Source: an uncultured bacterium
GTDB taxonomy: Bacteria; Myxococcota_A; Bradymonadia; UBA7976; VGTA01
Assembly: GCA_943788935.1 (NCBI GenBank)
Contig: CALSSE010000011.1
Span: forward strand, 455,500-519,499
DNA length: 64,000 nt
Direction of reading: 5' to 3'
The notes under the pieces are model-generated. The model made no database searches. It was not told the DNA's origin and worked only from the letters and a program-made list of their open reading frames with translations. Below are positions 26,557-35,817 of the stretch, piece after piece. The translations under genes were made by a program, and so were the position numbers. Within the stretch, counting starts at the first letter, position 1, and every line of letters starts with the position of its first letter.

Positions 26557-27465
26557 TTAACGACCTTCGGGGAGTGAGCAGAGCTTATCTAGGGGACATA
26601 CTTCACAAATCGGTGGGCTCTTAAATCCTAAGCATGAGCCGCTGATCCCCAAATGAGCGAGAGCAAAGTCATACTTAATGGGGTCTTGGGGAGCGAGACG
26701 TCTCAGGGCGGAGGTGATCTCAACAGCGGTTTTTAGGTCAGCGCTCTTCCGTTGGGTGAGCCCGATCGCGTGGCTGAGTCGATATATATGTACATCGAGG
26801 GGTATGATTAAGCGGTGAGGACCTAGATCATTCCAGCTCCCGAGGTCTATGATGTCAGGTCCTCTTACCATCCATCGAAGCCACATATTGATTCTCTTAA
26901 GCGCGCTCCCCTTACTAGGATTAGAGAAGAGATGGTGGAAGCCGCGGCTTGATGGGAAGTCTAGAGTAGACTCAATGACCTCATTGTATAGACCCTGGTA
27001 GGCGGTGAGTAGATGAGGGTCGGTAGAGGTATTATAGGCTCGCATACAATGCCCGAGGCTCTTATGCTTAAAGAGGATGTAGCCGATTCCTCGCCATACT
27101 CTCTCTAGGTCAGGTGGACGAGTGAATCGATAGATAAAGTCTTCAAAACGGTTCGGAGTCGTCTCATTAGAGCTTTGTCTCTTAAAGTCTTCAAGCGCCG
27201 ACTTCGCCGGTCGTTTTCCCAACGCTGGTAACAGGTTCTCTATGGTATCGCCGATCGATTTGACCCTCCCATAAGAGAGGAGAGCAGCGATGAGCGCGAC
27301 GACTTCCTGATCGAGCGGATCGCCGTAACGCTTAGGAAACCGAATTGGATCAGCGGCAATTCGTTGTTGCGGATTAAGTTGGTCGATGAGCTGATCTAGC
27401 GCTTGTTGAATGCTTCGCTCTCTAGTGCTCAGTCTCCTCTGTTTAGTCTCTGTATGTGTCATCAT
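26557..27465 (-). CDS. TIGR02757 family protein
   Basis: This widespread bacterial family (DUF2400) of unknown function resembles helix-hairpin-helix DNA glycosylases. The 302-residue protein shows the family blocks DQEVVALIAALLSYGRVKSI, RRPPDLERVW-like FTRPPDLERVWRGIGY, and RLIIPLDVHIYRLSHAIGL. A Cys cluster ends the protein (CLGFKSPPICEVCPLDKLC), which may hold an iron-sulfur cluster. It follows recX by 5 bp, so both are probably one transcript. ATG 27462 may be the real start, since AGAGG is better spaced to it. Confidence 0.88.
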   Translation of the reverse strand: MMTHTETKQRRLSTRERSIQQALDQLIDQLNPQQRIAADPIRFPKRYGDPLDQEVVALIAALLSYGRVKSIGDTIENLLPALGKRPAKSALEDFKRQSSNETTPNRFEDFIYRFTRPPDLERVWRGIGYILFKHKSLGHCMRAYNTSTDPHLLTAYQGLYNEVIESTLDFPSSRGFHHLFSNPSKGSALKRINMWLRWMVRGPDIIDLGSWNDLGPHRLIIPLDVHIYRLSHAIGLTQRKSADLKTAVEITSALRRLAPQDPIKYDFALAHLGISGSCLGFKSPPICEVCPLDKLCSLPEGR

Positions 27466-27470
27466 AACCT

Positions 27471-28577
27471 CTATACATCACCCATAATAAGCCACTCTTC
27501 TGCTTCCTCGAGGGAGGCTTTAAGTACTCTCTGAGCGATCCCATAGCTGAAGCCCCGTCGCGCGAGTTTAGCGAGCTGTTTTTGAAAAGTGGGATAATCT
27601 AATTGATGAGCTCCCCAAGGACCGATTCGTTTTTTCTTAGCGGCGCGTGCGGCAGCGTATAAGTTGGGATCAATCGCCGTCGCTTCGGTTTGGAGATAGC
27701 TTTGATCGAGAGCATCTTCTATACAATTCGCCGCGATCTTCTTCTGCTTCATTTTTTGTCTAGCCGCTCTCCTCGCTAAGCCTCTACGCTTTAATGATCG
27801 AGCGAGACCGACAGCGAAGCGCTCATCATCAAGTCCACCATGGAGTTTGGCAAACTCGACCGCGACGTCGATCCATTGTTGATGAACCGAAGAGTCTTCC
27901 GTCTCTCGAGTCTCTGCTTTACGGATCTTATTAAGCAACACTGTCTTAAAGTGTTGTTCGCTAGCGTTAAAACGCGCGAGATATTTAATGCCTGCGTTCT
28001 TGAGCCATTCTCCATTGATAGGAGGTCTCTGCTTCTCTCGCCGCTTGCGTCCACGCTCTCTGCCTTGATCTAGCTCTCTGCTTTGATCTCGCTCTCTGCT
28101 TTGATCTCGCTCTCTGCTTTGATCTCGCTCTCTGCTTTGATCTCGCTCTCTCCTTCGTCTCTGACCATTCTCTCGCTGAATGGGTGTATTACGAGTGTTT
28201 TTTGAGCTTCGGTTTGCCCAAGATGATCTCGCTTCTTCTGCCTTCTTGGAACGCTTCTTTGAGCGTTCATCCATCTTTGTTTTACGCTCACGCTCTCTCT
28301 CTGTGATATGGTCATCAGAGAGGGTAAAAGCACGCCAACCCTCTTCCGCTGTAAACTGAATTGAGTCTGTCTCTTTTTGCGCCCCTCGCCACCCTGCATT
28401 CTGTACTGACGTTCGGATCTTCGCGAGCGCGGCCTGAGACTCAGAGAGGCTCATTGATTCTTGATGATTGGTCTTTTGAGCGCGATCATGAGCGGCGACC
28501 TCTCTCCACTGAGAGCTCACCTGTGAAGGATGAAGAGAGGGCTCATCTGTATCGCAGAGCGCTTTTTGATCACTCAT
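27471..28577 (-). CDS. recX: RecX-family regulator with long charged N-terminal extension
   Basis: RecX binds RecA filaments and limits their activity. The recognisable RecX domain spans about residues 190-365 (IKYLARFNASEQHFKTVLLN, DDERFAVGLARSLKRRGLA, GFSYGIAQRVLKASLEEAEE). The first 185 residues are an extra, highly charged low-complexity region containing five RERDQS repeats, making the protein about twice the usual length. RecX genes often sit beside recA, but recA is not here. The gene is followed by the TIGR02757 gene. Function of the extension is unknown; it may bind nucleic acid or be disordered. Confidence 0.85.
   Translation of the reverse strand: MSDQKALCDTDEPSLHPSQVSSQWREVAAHDRAQKTNHQESMSLSESQAALAKIRTSVQNAGWRGAQKETDSIQFTAEEGWRAFTLSDDHITERERERKTKMDERSKKRSKKAEEARSSWANRSSKNTRNTPIQRENGQRRRRERDQSRERDQSRERDQSRERDQSRELDQGRERGRKRREKQRPPINGEWLKNAGIKYLARFNASEQHFKTVLLNKIRKAETRETEDSSVHQQWIDVAVEFAKLHGGLDDERFAVGLARSLKRRGLARRAARQKMKQKKIAANCIEDALDQSYLQTEATAIDPNLYAAARAAKKKRIGPWGAHQLDYPTFQKQLAKLARRGFSYGIAQRVLKASLEEAEEWLIMGDV
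28067..28156. repeat. 18-bp tandem repeat in recX
   Basis: Five adjacent 18-bp units (GATCTCGCTCTCTGCTTT and close variants) encode RERDQS on the minus strand. The first and last copies have drifted, while the inner three are identical, a pattern expected of recent slippage expansion. Confidence 0.9.
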
Positions 28578-28776
28578 GATTTGATCCCACGATAGCCGCC
28601 TCGACTTTGATACTGGTCTTCTACTGGTTGAGCATATCTATTCCACGCTCTATGGCGAGAAAAACTATAAGGTTCTAGTGATCATGGCGCTAATACGTTA
28701 TGTGCTTCGTCATCAATGAACCAAAGAGATCATGATCAATACCTATAATCTGTCCACGTGTTCAAGAGGTTACCGA

Positions 28777-29316
28777 ATGCAATATTCTCCTATGAATATC
28801 ACTCTAATAAAGAGACCCACGGTCAAAGCGCTCCTTGATAGAGAGAAAGTCTATGAACAGACGCTCAAGTCTAGGGTCGTGAGGCTTCTCTCTGATTCAA
28901 GGCTGAGCGACAGAATCCCTGCGTGCGCTGAACTCTGCATTACTTTGCTTGATAATCCAGAGATTCAAGATCTTAACCGGGAGTATCGTAATCAAGATAA
29001 GACGACAGATGTGCTCAGCTTTTCGATGCTAGAAGGAGAGAGCTTTGATCTTCCTGATGGGTTACCTGTCCCTTTAGGTGATATCATGATCAGCGTAGAG
29101 GTGGCGCTGCTCCAATCTACTCGGGGAGCCTTGCCTCGTTTGCATTCACGTCTAAAGAGTGAACATTGGGGACTCGCCGAAGAGCTTAGCTTTCTCATCC
29201 TTCATGGTGTTCTACACCTACTTGGCTATGACCATGAGTCAGAGTCAGATGCAGAACAAATGGAGTCTCTTGAGGCAGAGCTCCTCAGGGTGGTACTACC
29301 AAAAATCTGTCACTAA
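28777..29316 (+). CDS. ybeY: Endoribonuclease YbeY
   Basis: YbeY is a metal-dependent endoribonuclease needed for 16S rRNA 3' maturation and ribosome quality control. The zinc site HGVLHLLGYDHE is complete, and the earlier LNREYRNQDKTTDVLSF block is typical. Start 28777 is chosen because AGAGG lies seven bases before it, giving 179 residues; ATG 28732 and ATG 28792 are alternatives. In many genomes ybeY is next to phoH and a hemolysin-like gene, but neither is here. Confidence 0.94.
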   Translation: MQYSPMNITLIKRPTVKALLDREKVYEQTLKSRVVRLLSDSRLSDRIPACAELCITLLDNPEIQDLNREYRNQDKTTDVLSFSMLEGESFDLPDGLPVPLGDIMISVEVALLQSTRGALPRLHSRLKSEHWGLAEELSFLILHGVLHLLGYDHESESDAEQMESLEAELLRVVLPKICH

Positions 29317-29364
29317 AATCTCTAGCCCTCCCTATGATTTTATCAACTTTATAAAGAGAAGAAG

Positions 29365-30552
29365 ATGTCTAACTCAGCCTATATCCCGCAAATAAATGCG
29401 CCATCAGAGCTTATTTCAGTCCTAAATTTACGTCACTTTTTTTCGTTCAGAGAAGTGGTCAGAGTATGGGGTATAGTGCTGATGACAGTGTTAGTCACAG
29501 CAAGCCCTAGTCTTTCTTTGAAGGCGTTTGCTGATGATCCTCGAGAGCTGAACTTGACTCCTAAAGAGGTGTCATCGTCGTTTGTAGGTCCTCAGAGACC
29601 AAAGCGCGCTGCAGAGTCCGCTCCCGTAAATAAAGAGGAGCGAGGCGATTCGGTGACTAAGCGAGCTGAGAGTCGGTCTTTACCGGCAGCGTTGACCCTT
29701 GTTAATCGGCGATTCTTGGAGTCTCTACGAGAGCCGATCGCCCATGAGAGATCGACTCTTGGGCCGGCGATCTTCTTTGAGCGAAACGTCTTGAAGCTCG
29801 TTAAAGGAGGTGAGGTGATCGCTTCCGCTAAAGCGGCCCCTACTATCTTCTTTCACCAAGTAAAAGCTTATAGCCATATGTGCATGACGGTAGCGGTTAA
29901 GCTATGGAGGCTTAGAGAGGTGAAGCATCAACGACAATGGGCTAGTGAATATATTGTTGAGGTGGACGCCGCCCAGCAGGCAGTGAAGACCTTGGGCCTC
30001 TCTACCTCGGTCGCCGCTCGTCAAATTACTCTGAGCGCGTTGACGCATGCCATTTTAGATGAGGCCTCAGAGAAGAAGATCTCTTCAGGGCGATTGCAGG
30101 CTTATATTAATTCAGTTAAGCCTCTGATTCTTAAGAACTTTGATGATGCTGCTCAAGATCATATTGATCAACTTGATCGAGCTTTCAAGGAGCTGAGTAG
30201 CGTGCTGACCGAAGAGGAACTAGGTCAGCTACAAGCCTTCACTTATGGACCGAGGGGGCCTCGTAGTGGTAATTTGATCGTTCAATATTTAGCTCATCTA
30301 ATGGGTCAGGAGGAGCTAGTCGAGGGAGCGCGAGTCGTGTACGCAGAAGCTGTCTCCGAAGCCGAGGCGACCTTTAACTTAATGTCCAAGTTTAATATTG
30401 AGCAGGCGCTAGGGGTGATCTTCTTTGAGGACCCTATGGGTTTACAGAGAGATGTACTCGCTGATTCAGCGCGCCGGATTCTTAGTGCTCGACCAAGGAA
30501 ACGGCTCACTAGCCTCCCTAGTGAGAGGCTTCTCAAGCCGCTAAGTGAATAG
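29365..30552 (+). CDS. Secreted or membrane-anchored hypothetical protein
   Basis: This 395-residue protein is not recognised. After about 30 residues there is one hydrophobic segment (VWGIVLMTVLVTASPSLSLKAFA), probably a signal peptide cleaved after FA. The mature part has a charged disordered stretch (about 57-110) followed by a mostly helical region with many Ala, Leu and Glu. GAGAAGAAG precedes the ATG. It follows ybeY by 48 bp and may share its transcript. Confidence 0.6.
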   Translation: MSNSAYIPQINAPSELISVLNLRHFFSFREVVRVWGIVLMTVLVTASPSLSLKAFADDPRELNLTPKEVSSSFVGPQRPKRAAESAPVNKEERGDSVTKRAESRSLPAALTLVNRRFLESLREPIAHERSTLGPAIFFERNVLKLVKGGEVIASAKAAPTIFFHQVKAYSHMCMTVAVKLWRLREVKHQRQWASEYIVEVDAAQQAVKTLGLSTSVAARQITLSALTHAILDEASEKKISSGRLQAYINSVKPLILKNFDDAAQDHIDQLDRAFKELSSVLTEEELGQLQAFTYGPRGPRSGNLIVQYLAHLMGQEELVEGARVVYAEAVSEAEATFNLMSKFNIEQALGVIFFEDPMGLQRDVLADSARRILSARPRKRLTSLPSERLLKPLSE

Positions 30553-30580
30553 CGCTAAGTCTCGATCACGCTACTGAAGG

Positions 30581-31150
30581 TTATGTGAGCCAGGAGAACC
30601 GTTTGTTGACACGTTGGGCGGTCTCGAGGGCTCCTAAATCTCCAGCGTCGATGAGGACCTCTGCTTTTTCATAAAGAGGCTCCCTTCTCTTGAGCAGGGG
30701 GAGGAGCTCACTTAAACTCTCTGGAGAACGGCGGACCCATAAGGGGAAACGTTGGGGGTTCTCTTGTCGTCCACGCTGTACTCGTTTTAGGAGAGAGCGT
30801 TGAGGTCGTCGGATATAGACGAGCGTTGTCCTACTCAAGCAGAGCTCAAGATTCTCCTCATCGAGTAGAGCCCCATCTCCTAGACAGATCAATCGAGCGG
30901 GAGACATTTTTAAAGCTCTCTTGAGGTGCTTGGATTCTAAGGCGCGCCATCTCGACTCGCCTTCTTCCAAATAGAGTTGAGCGAGGCTCATCCCTACATC
31001 ATGTTCAACGAGTTTATCCAATTCTACAAAGGGAATACCGGTGAGCGTAGAGATAAAGTACCCGATGCTATGCACCTCACTGCCCATAAAGCCGATAAGA
31101 CAGACTGGACGGTCTAAATATACTAAGGGGTAGGGATCGTAGTAGCCCAT
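30581..31150 (-). CDS. Shikimate kinase homologue with destroyed P-loop
   Basis: The 189-residue protein is collinear with shikimate kinase but seems unable to bind ATP. The Walker A site, normally GFMGSGKST(V)G, reads GFMGSEVHSIG (residues 20-30), so the invariant Lys is Val. The substrate Gly-rich motif GGG reads GDG (91-93). In contrast, residues linked with shikimate binding remain: Asp45 in FVELDKLVE, Arg69 in GESRWRALE, and Arg156 in KRREPLYEKA. The reading frame is intact, so this is a pseudoenzyme or altered enzyme rather than a broken gene. No other aromatic-pathway biosynthesis gene is nearby. Confidence 0.82.
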   Translation of the reverse strand: MGYYDPYPLVYLDRPVCLIGFMGSEVHSIGYFISTLTGIPFVELDKLVEHDVGMSLAQLYLEEGESRWRALESKHLKRALKMSPARLICLGDGALLDEENLELCLSRTTLVYIRRPQRSLLKRVQRGRQENPQRFPLWVRRSPESLSELLPLLKRREPLYEKAEVLIDAGDLGALETAQRVNKRFSWLT

Positions 31151-31222
31151 ATATGGTCAACTCACTTCTCTCTCGATAAGAGGTTGAGGACAGAAGAGGC
31201 TCTTTACCTGATCATTAACTGA

Positions 31223-32686
31223 TTATTTGCGCCCGAAGAAGCGAGAGAAGAGCCCACGATTAGTGCTATGATGCTCCATCTCATCTTGAGGTCGCTCAAC
31301 CTCTCCCGGCTGAGACTCATCGCCAAAGACATTGGTTGGTGTGGGTTCATCACCAAAAACATTGGTTGGCGTATCTCCCTCCCAGTCAAAATCAGAGGTG
31401 AGTTGGTCTTGATCAAAGCTCAAGTCATCGAGGACATCAAAGGGGTCATTGACGAGCGGGAGATCGGGATCAAGGGTAGCGAAGTCTGTTTCATCTTGGG
31501 AATAGTCATCGATACTCTGCTGATCATGGGAGGCTATCGGTGAGTCTAGAGAAGGCTCTAGTCGGTCTACAGAGATGGAGTCAGAGATCCCTTGGAAGTT
31601 AAAGTCTTCCACTCGCTCTTCGAGCGCTCGATAGGTCTCATGCATCTCTCTGAATTCAGGGTCTCTTGACTCTTCAAAATCAGAGAGGTTGAACTCTTCT
31701 TCAGAGCGCTCAAGTGAATTGATCGGCTGCTCATCATCGGTGCTCTTGAGCCTCAAAGAGATCGTTCTTCTAGGTAGCGGTTGAGCAGGACTAAAGGCCC
31801 TCGGAGCTAAACTGAGACTGGTGAGTCCTTCGAGCTCTCTTAAGATCCTCTCTTCGTCTAGTTCACGCCAAACAACTTCATGTTTGATGCTCCATGGTTG
31901 TGAATGAGAAGGGTTAATGAGTTCATCTAGCTTCCACCCTGAACCGACATATTGGCTGATCGCTTGTTGAGATCTAGACTTTGCAGGCAACAGGCCCTTG
32001 AGTAAGCTTACAAGCTGTTGACTGTTAGCGGTGTGAGTAGAGAGCGATTGGGTGAGAGGAGGTGAGGTCACTTGAGCTACTGGCCGAGGTGGGATCGACT
32101 GCTTAAGCTCTTCGATAGGGCTTGTATGTCTAAGAGGCGAGTCGCTGGGGAAATCAGCGAATATAGAATCATCAGGAGTGATTATGAGCGAGCTAGGCCC
32201 CTCTGAATCATTCGCTGAAACGACAGTATATTCGACTGATGCGTCCCAATCTACCTCTATCTCTGATGAAGGGCTCGAAGTTGGTATTGACTCTGTTGTA
32301 GTCGCTGACAAAGAGGCTCTTTCCCTACGGGTCAAGCGCTCTTGTCTCATCTCTTCGAGTTCTCTTTCCCTCTTGAGACGCTCAAACTGGGCTTCAGCGA
32401 GCGCCCTTGCTTCAGCGAGTCGCTGAGCTCGTTCCTCTTCTTTAAGTCGTCGACGCTGGGTGAAGGGAGAGTCTTCACTCAACAATAGACTCGCCTCTAG
32501 TCGTAGACCTTCAAGTTGATCATCAAAAGAGCTGAGTATGCCTCCAAGAGCGATGTCCATTGATGATGACCTAACCCCTCGCGCCTTGGCTGACTGATAT
32601 GAAAATTCAGGGAGGGCGGTTGTCGCCTTTAGCAGCTCAGCTAGACGACGGTCAAGCTCATTTACAGGTGTGAGACGGCGGTTCAC
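31223..32686 (-). CDS. Acidic low-complexity hypothetical protein
   Basis: I do not recognise this 487-residue protein. It lacks a signal peptide. Residues about 75-130 form a probable coiled coil (LKEEERAQRLAEARALAEAQ). The rest is acidic and Ser/Pro-rich, with a repeated TPTNVFGDE near the C-terminus, followed by a short basic end (FSRFFGRK). The start is GTG at 32686 with AAGGAG upstream. Its disordered, repeat-bearing nature suggests a scaffold. It follows, in the same direction, the outer-membrane-type protein gene. Confidence 0.6.
   Translation of the reverse strand: MNRRLTPVNELDRRLAELLKATTALPEFSYQSAKARGVRSSSMDIALGGILSSFDDQLEGLRLEASLLLSEDSPFTQRRRLKEEERAQRLAEARALAEAQFERLKRERELEEMRQERLTRRERASLSATTTESIPTSSPSSEIEVDWDASVEYTVVSANDSEGPSSLIITPDDSIFADFPSDSPLRHTSPIEELKQSIPPRPVAQVTSPPLTQSLSTHTANSQQLVSLLKGLLPAKSRSQQAISQYVGSGWKLDELINPSHSQPWSIKHEVVWRELDEERILRELEGLTSLSLAPRAFSPAQPLPRRTISLRLKSTDDEQPINSLERSEEEFNLSDFEESRDPEFREMHETYRALEERVEDFNFQGISDSISVDRLEPSLDSPIASHDQQSIDDYSQDETDFATLDPDLPLVNDPFDVLDDLSFDQDQLTSDFDWEGDTPTNVFGDEPTPTNVFGDESQPGEVERPQDEMEHHSTNRGLFSRFFGRK
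31321..31380. repeat. 30-bp duplication in an acidic-protein gene
   Basis: Two imperfect 30-bp copies (31321-31350 and 31351-31380) encode the repeated TPTNVFGDE on the minus strand. The second copy decays at its outer end. Confidence 0.7.
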
Positions 32687-32903
32687 AATGACACTCCTTC
32701 ATTGCATAATCATATACTCGAAGAGTTTAGCCTAAAACTCATACCACTCTTATGGTTTAAGCTCAAGCGATCTCATCTGTTGTCTTGGAGAAGTTCTGAG
32801 ACGACTCTCACTACACTAAGGTTCTATCCTATCGATCGTTTTCATACCATTGTAAGCGACTTGGAGTCATGACGATTACTTTTTAGAATCAGAGTCGTTA
32901 CGC
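32687..32903. other. Gap without visible gene
   Basis: The 217 bp between two minus-strand genes hold no open frame worth calling. AAGGAG near 32692 is the ribosome-binding site of the downstream gene. A promoter is likely here, but no clear element was recognised. Confidence 0.3.
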
Positions 32904-34412
32904 TCATTGATGGGTTGGGTTAGAGCTGAGTCCTAAGTCAATATCTACAGAGAGCGTCTGATCACGAGCGCTCTCCCCGATTCTTCCTCCTCGCCCCTCA
33001 CCCACTGGCTCAGAGAAGAGAAATGACAGGTGTATCATGAGCCCAAGGGTGATCCCCTCAGCACTACGATAGCGAAAGCCAATGCCTGATGAAGCGCCAT
33101 AACTCTCCGCACTCGCCCCTAACTCAGTGACTCGGTTACCAAAGCTCGCTACAGGTCTAAAACCACTTTGAAGAAGGAGATAGAAGACGCTTGGAGAGAG
33201 AACAAACTCACCGAATAGTCCTAAATCTACAAGATGAGTATCTAGCCCTAGATATTCTTGATTAGGGGCTACGTTCATCAAAGTGCCATGATAAGAGATG
33301 CTAAATCCCATTTGATGAGTTCGCTGTTGGGTTTGGAGCGGATACCCATATTTGAATCCACCCGACCATCGGTTGAGATCACTGGGGAGATTAACCTTCG
33401 TGGAAGAGCTGATCGGGCTCCTATAGATTCTGATAGATTCGTAAGTGTAGCGTTCATATGATCCGAAGAGGCTTAATCCTCTCAAAGCCTGAGCAGCACC
33501 TCCAAATGGTCTAAATTGGAGTTTTCCACCCCAGCCAACGAGCCATTGGGTGTCATAGCTTAGGCCTCCCTGTAGAATTCTTGAGTTCTGTTTAGTCTCA
33601 TACACAAAACTTTTGGTGAGGAATCTAGCGCCACCCGATATCTCGATTCTCGAGGACTCGGTCATTAGATTCTCAGGAGCGCTCATTTTCGTTGGAGGCT
33701 GAGGAGCGCTCATTGTTAATGGGTTTGACTCTCTCTTTGGTGGAGAAGAGGGCATATCCATGGGGATAGGTGTAGGTCTCGGAGGCGGTACCGGTGGAGA
33801 GAAACTCTGAGAAACAGGAGGAGACCTTGGGGGAGTGGGGGCGGGGAAGGCTACTCTTCGCTGAGATACACGCTGGCGCGGTAGCCGAGAGATCTCTTCC
33901 TCGACGAGCTCTCCAAAGATTGTCCATACTTTGCGGCTCAACCTCCCTTCAAAAGGGAGTTCAAATCTCTCGATTCGTCCATTTCGATCACGACAAAAGA
34001 ATAAGGCACCGATGAGAGTTGCCGGTTGACGGTCTGTACCAAGCTTCATCTTAATGCTTAGAGCATAAACAGACCTGAGCCCCATACATATTCGCCTCAC
34101 CTCAGAGAGAGCTGAAGTGGGGCGATTTAGCAACTTGGGTAAAGATCGATGTTGTCTAAGTCTTCGACTGACCTCATGATAAGGGATCCCATGAAATCTA
34201 TTAAGATGTTGGGATACTTCAATCAGAGATTGAGTCTGCTCTTCGATCTGTCGCGGACTAAGATGAGGCGCTCTGATGGGGAAGATCACCATACGCGCTG
34301 ATCGACCCCCTCGTCTCTTTTTAGCCATCGTCTGCTGACAAAAACAGATCGCGACCAGGAGAGAGATGAGCGCTATCCAAAACTTCGAAAAACCATAGAT
34401 GTGAGGCTTCAT
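32904..34412 (-). CDS. Exported protein with probable outer-membrane barrel
   Basis: The 502-residue product has a signal peptide (core FWIALISLLVAICFCQQTMA), a basic mature N-terminus and a helical domain to about residue 175. A long proline-rich linker follows (about 180-250, for example SPPVPPPRPTPIPMD). The last 240 residues alternate polar and aromatic residues in the way outer-membrane beta-barrels do (ARFLTKSFVYETKQNS, FRPVASFGNRVTELGAS). The barrel is inferred from pattern alone. The N-terminal part may be periplasmic. The gene lies between two other minus-strand genes with 35-bp and 217-bp gaps. Confidence 0.65.
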   Translation of the reverse strand: MKPHIYGFSKFWIALISLLVAICFCQQTMAKKRRGGRSARMVIFPIRAPHLSPRQIEEQTQSLIEVSQHLNRFHGIPYHEVSRRLRQHRSLPKLLNRPTSALSEVRRICMGLRSVYALSIKMKLGTDRQPATLIGALFFCRDRNGRIERFELPFEGRLSRKVWTIFGELVEEEISRLPRQRVSQRRVAFPAPTPPRSPPVSQSFSPPVPPPRPTPIPMDMPSSPPKRESNPLTMSAPQPPTKMSAPENLMTESSRIEISGGARFLTKSFVYETKQNSRILQGGLSYDTQWLVGWGGKLQFRPFGGAAQALRGLSLFGSYERYTYESIRIYRSPISSSTKVNLPSDLNRWSGGFKYGYPLQTQQRTHQMGFSISYHGTLMNVAPNQEYLGLDTHLVDLGLFGEFVLSPSVFYLLLQSGFRPVASFGNRVTELGASAESYGASSGIGFRYRSAEGITLGLMIHLSFLFSEPVGEGRGGRIGESARDQTLSVDIDLGLSSNPTHQ

Positions 34413-34447
34413 ATGTGTGAATCAGGCGCTAGTCGTAGAGTTTTGGA

Positions 34448-35788
34448 TTAATCTGACTCTTTAATGAATTCTTCCCAGACGCTCCTAGGTTGCCCATTGT
34501 AGTCTAGGAGTCCCGCATAGCAGAAATCTTTCTCGTACCCTCGATTCATGACCGCTCCACAGGGAGATGTCTGAGGAGGTTCTTCAGGGATGTTACTTAA
34601 TCTACGCCACGCTACCCACTCGGGACTGATTCGGCTCAGCGCTCGTTTGAGGGTGATGAGATAGTCGGTCTTTTGACCTCCATTCGCGTTGTTAGACGTG
34701 AGCCAATCAACCATAGTGAAGGCGATCGGTAGAGGGGTGTTTAGGCTGGGTGTTGCCGAGAGTAGATCGAGATTTTGATAATAAGCGTCAACCATAGTGG
34801 GAGTTTCTGGCGTCGGTGTCCCTAAGTATGGTGGCTCAGCGCTTCGAGGGATCAGTGAGACCCCAAGGAAATCAGCGCTCGCCTCGCCTTGATAAGTGAG
34901 GAGCGGCCAAATCGTTCGACGGAGGCCAAGCTCGAAGGTGAGGAGGTCAGCGGGGTCTAGATCAAATTCTTCGGCGATCGCAGGGAGGGTGTCGAGCTTG
35001 AGAGTCGTCCAGCTGATAGAGGGTCCGACCGAGAGCTCAGTGTTGAGGTCTTTCATCTCGGTATATACCTCATGATAGAGGTCGATGAGATTGACATAGT
35101 CCCATATTCGATTGACGTTTCGATCGTTCTCAAGTTGAGAATAGGCGTTTAGCTCTAAGCCAATGACAACCGCGTCAATGTCGTCGATTCGAGCGAGATC
35201 TCTAAAGGCCTCAAGTGTCTCCTCTCTAATCTCTTCGAGGAAGAAGCTCGGCGCGCTCGCTCCACTCTCCTCGATACATTGGTGATAGAGCCGAGTACGG
35301 TCGTAACTGAGGAGGTCGACTTGAACAACCACTTTCTCGAAGCTGAAGCCCTTGCTCTTAATCTCATCGAGTATTCGAGGCACCGTGAAGGCAGGGAGAG
35401 CATCATTCGCCCTCATACCGGTGAGGCAGTCTTCTCGGGTACGTTTATCGATTAACGGGACATTGATGACGAGCTGACTAAAAACGTCTTCGATTCTGTC
35501 TTTAGTGGCGTTGAGGACAATGAAATCCTCTTGATCGATAGCGACTGCTCGTCTTGATTTCTCCCAGTGACCTGAGGTTTGACCTAACGCGGTAGGGGTG
35601 ATCGTGGCCTCGGTGAGGGGAGGGAGTTTAGTCTCTCCGTCTATTGTGGGGAGGGCATCGTCGCCACAAGAGAGGCATAAAAGAGAAGCCACAAAGAAAC
35701 TTAAGCCTTTGAACATAGAGCGTTGCTGGATAGCGCTTCGTGACCCTGCATGTTTAGCATGAGTAACAGTAAATAAAGGGGAGGACAT
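34448..35788 (-). CDS. Lipoprotein, glycoside-hydrolase-like
   Basis: The 446-residue lipoprotein has lipobox CLSC (Cys41) after a 25-residue polar leader. Start 35788 is backed by AGGAG six bases upstream, although ATG 35716 would give a shorter leader. Downstream sequence looks like an (alpha/beta)8 barrel. It has repeated strand-helix patterns (VVVQVDLLSYDRT, IDAVVIGLELNAY, LSVGPSISWTTL, DFLGVSLIPRS, LPIAFTMVDWLTSN), an acidic residue at the end of a strand in GLELNA, and a final YNGQPRSVWEEFIKESD. This resembles glycosidases such as arabinogalactan-type families, but no catalytic pair can be assigned. Family unknown. Confidence 0.6.
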   Translation of the reverse strand: MSSPLFTVTHAKHAGSRSAIQQRSMFKGLSFFVASLLCLSCGDDALPTIDGETKLPPLTEATITPTALGQTSGHWEKSRRAVAIDQEDFIVLNATKDRIEDVFSQLVINVPLIDKRTREDCLTGMRANDALPAFTVPRILDEIKSKGFSFEKVVVQVDLLSYDRTRLYHQCIEESGASAPSFFLEEIREETLEAFRDLARIDDIDAVVIGLELNAYSQLENDRNVNRIWDYVNLIDLYHEVYTEMKDLNTELSVGPSISWTTLKLDTLPAIAEEFDLDPADLLTFELGLRRTIWPLLTYQGEASADFLGVSLIPRSAEPPYLGTPTPETPTMVDAYYQNLDLLSATPSLNTPLPIAFTMVDWLTSNNANGGQKTDYLITLKRALSRISPEWVAWRRLSNIPEEPPQTSPCGAVMNRGYEKDFCYAGLLDYNGQPRSVWEEFIKESD

Positions 35789-35817
35789 AGGTATCTCCTA
35801 CATGATGGTCGCGTGAT

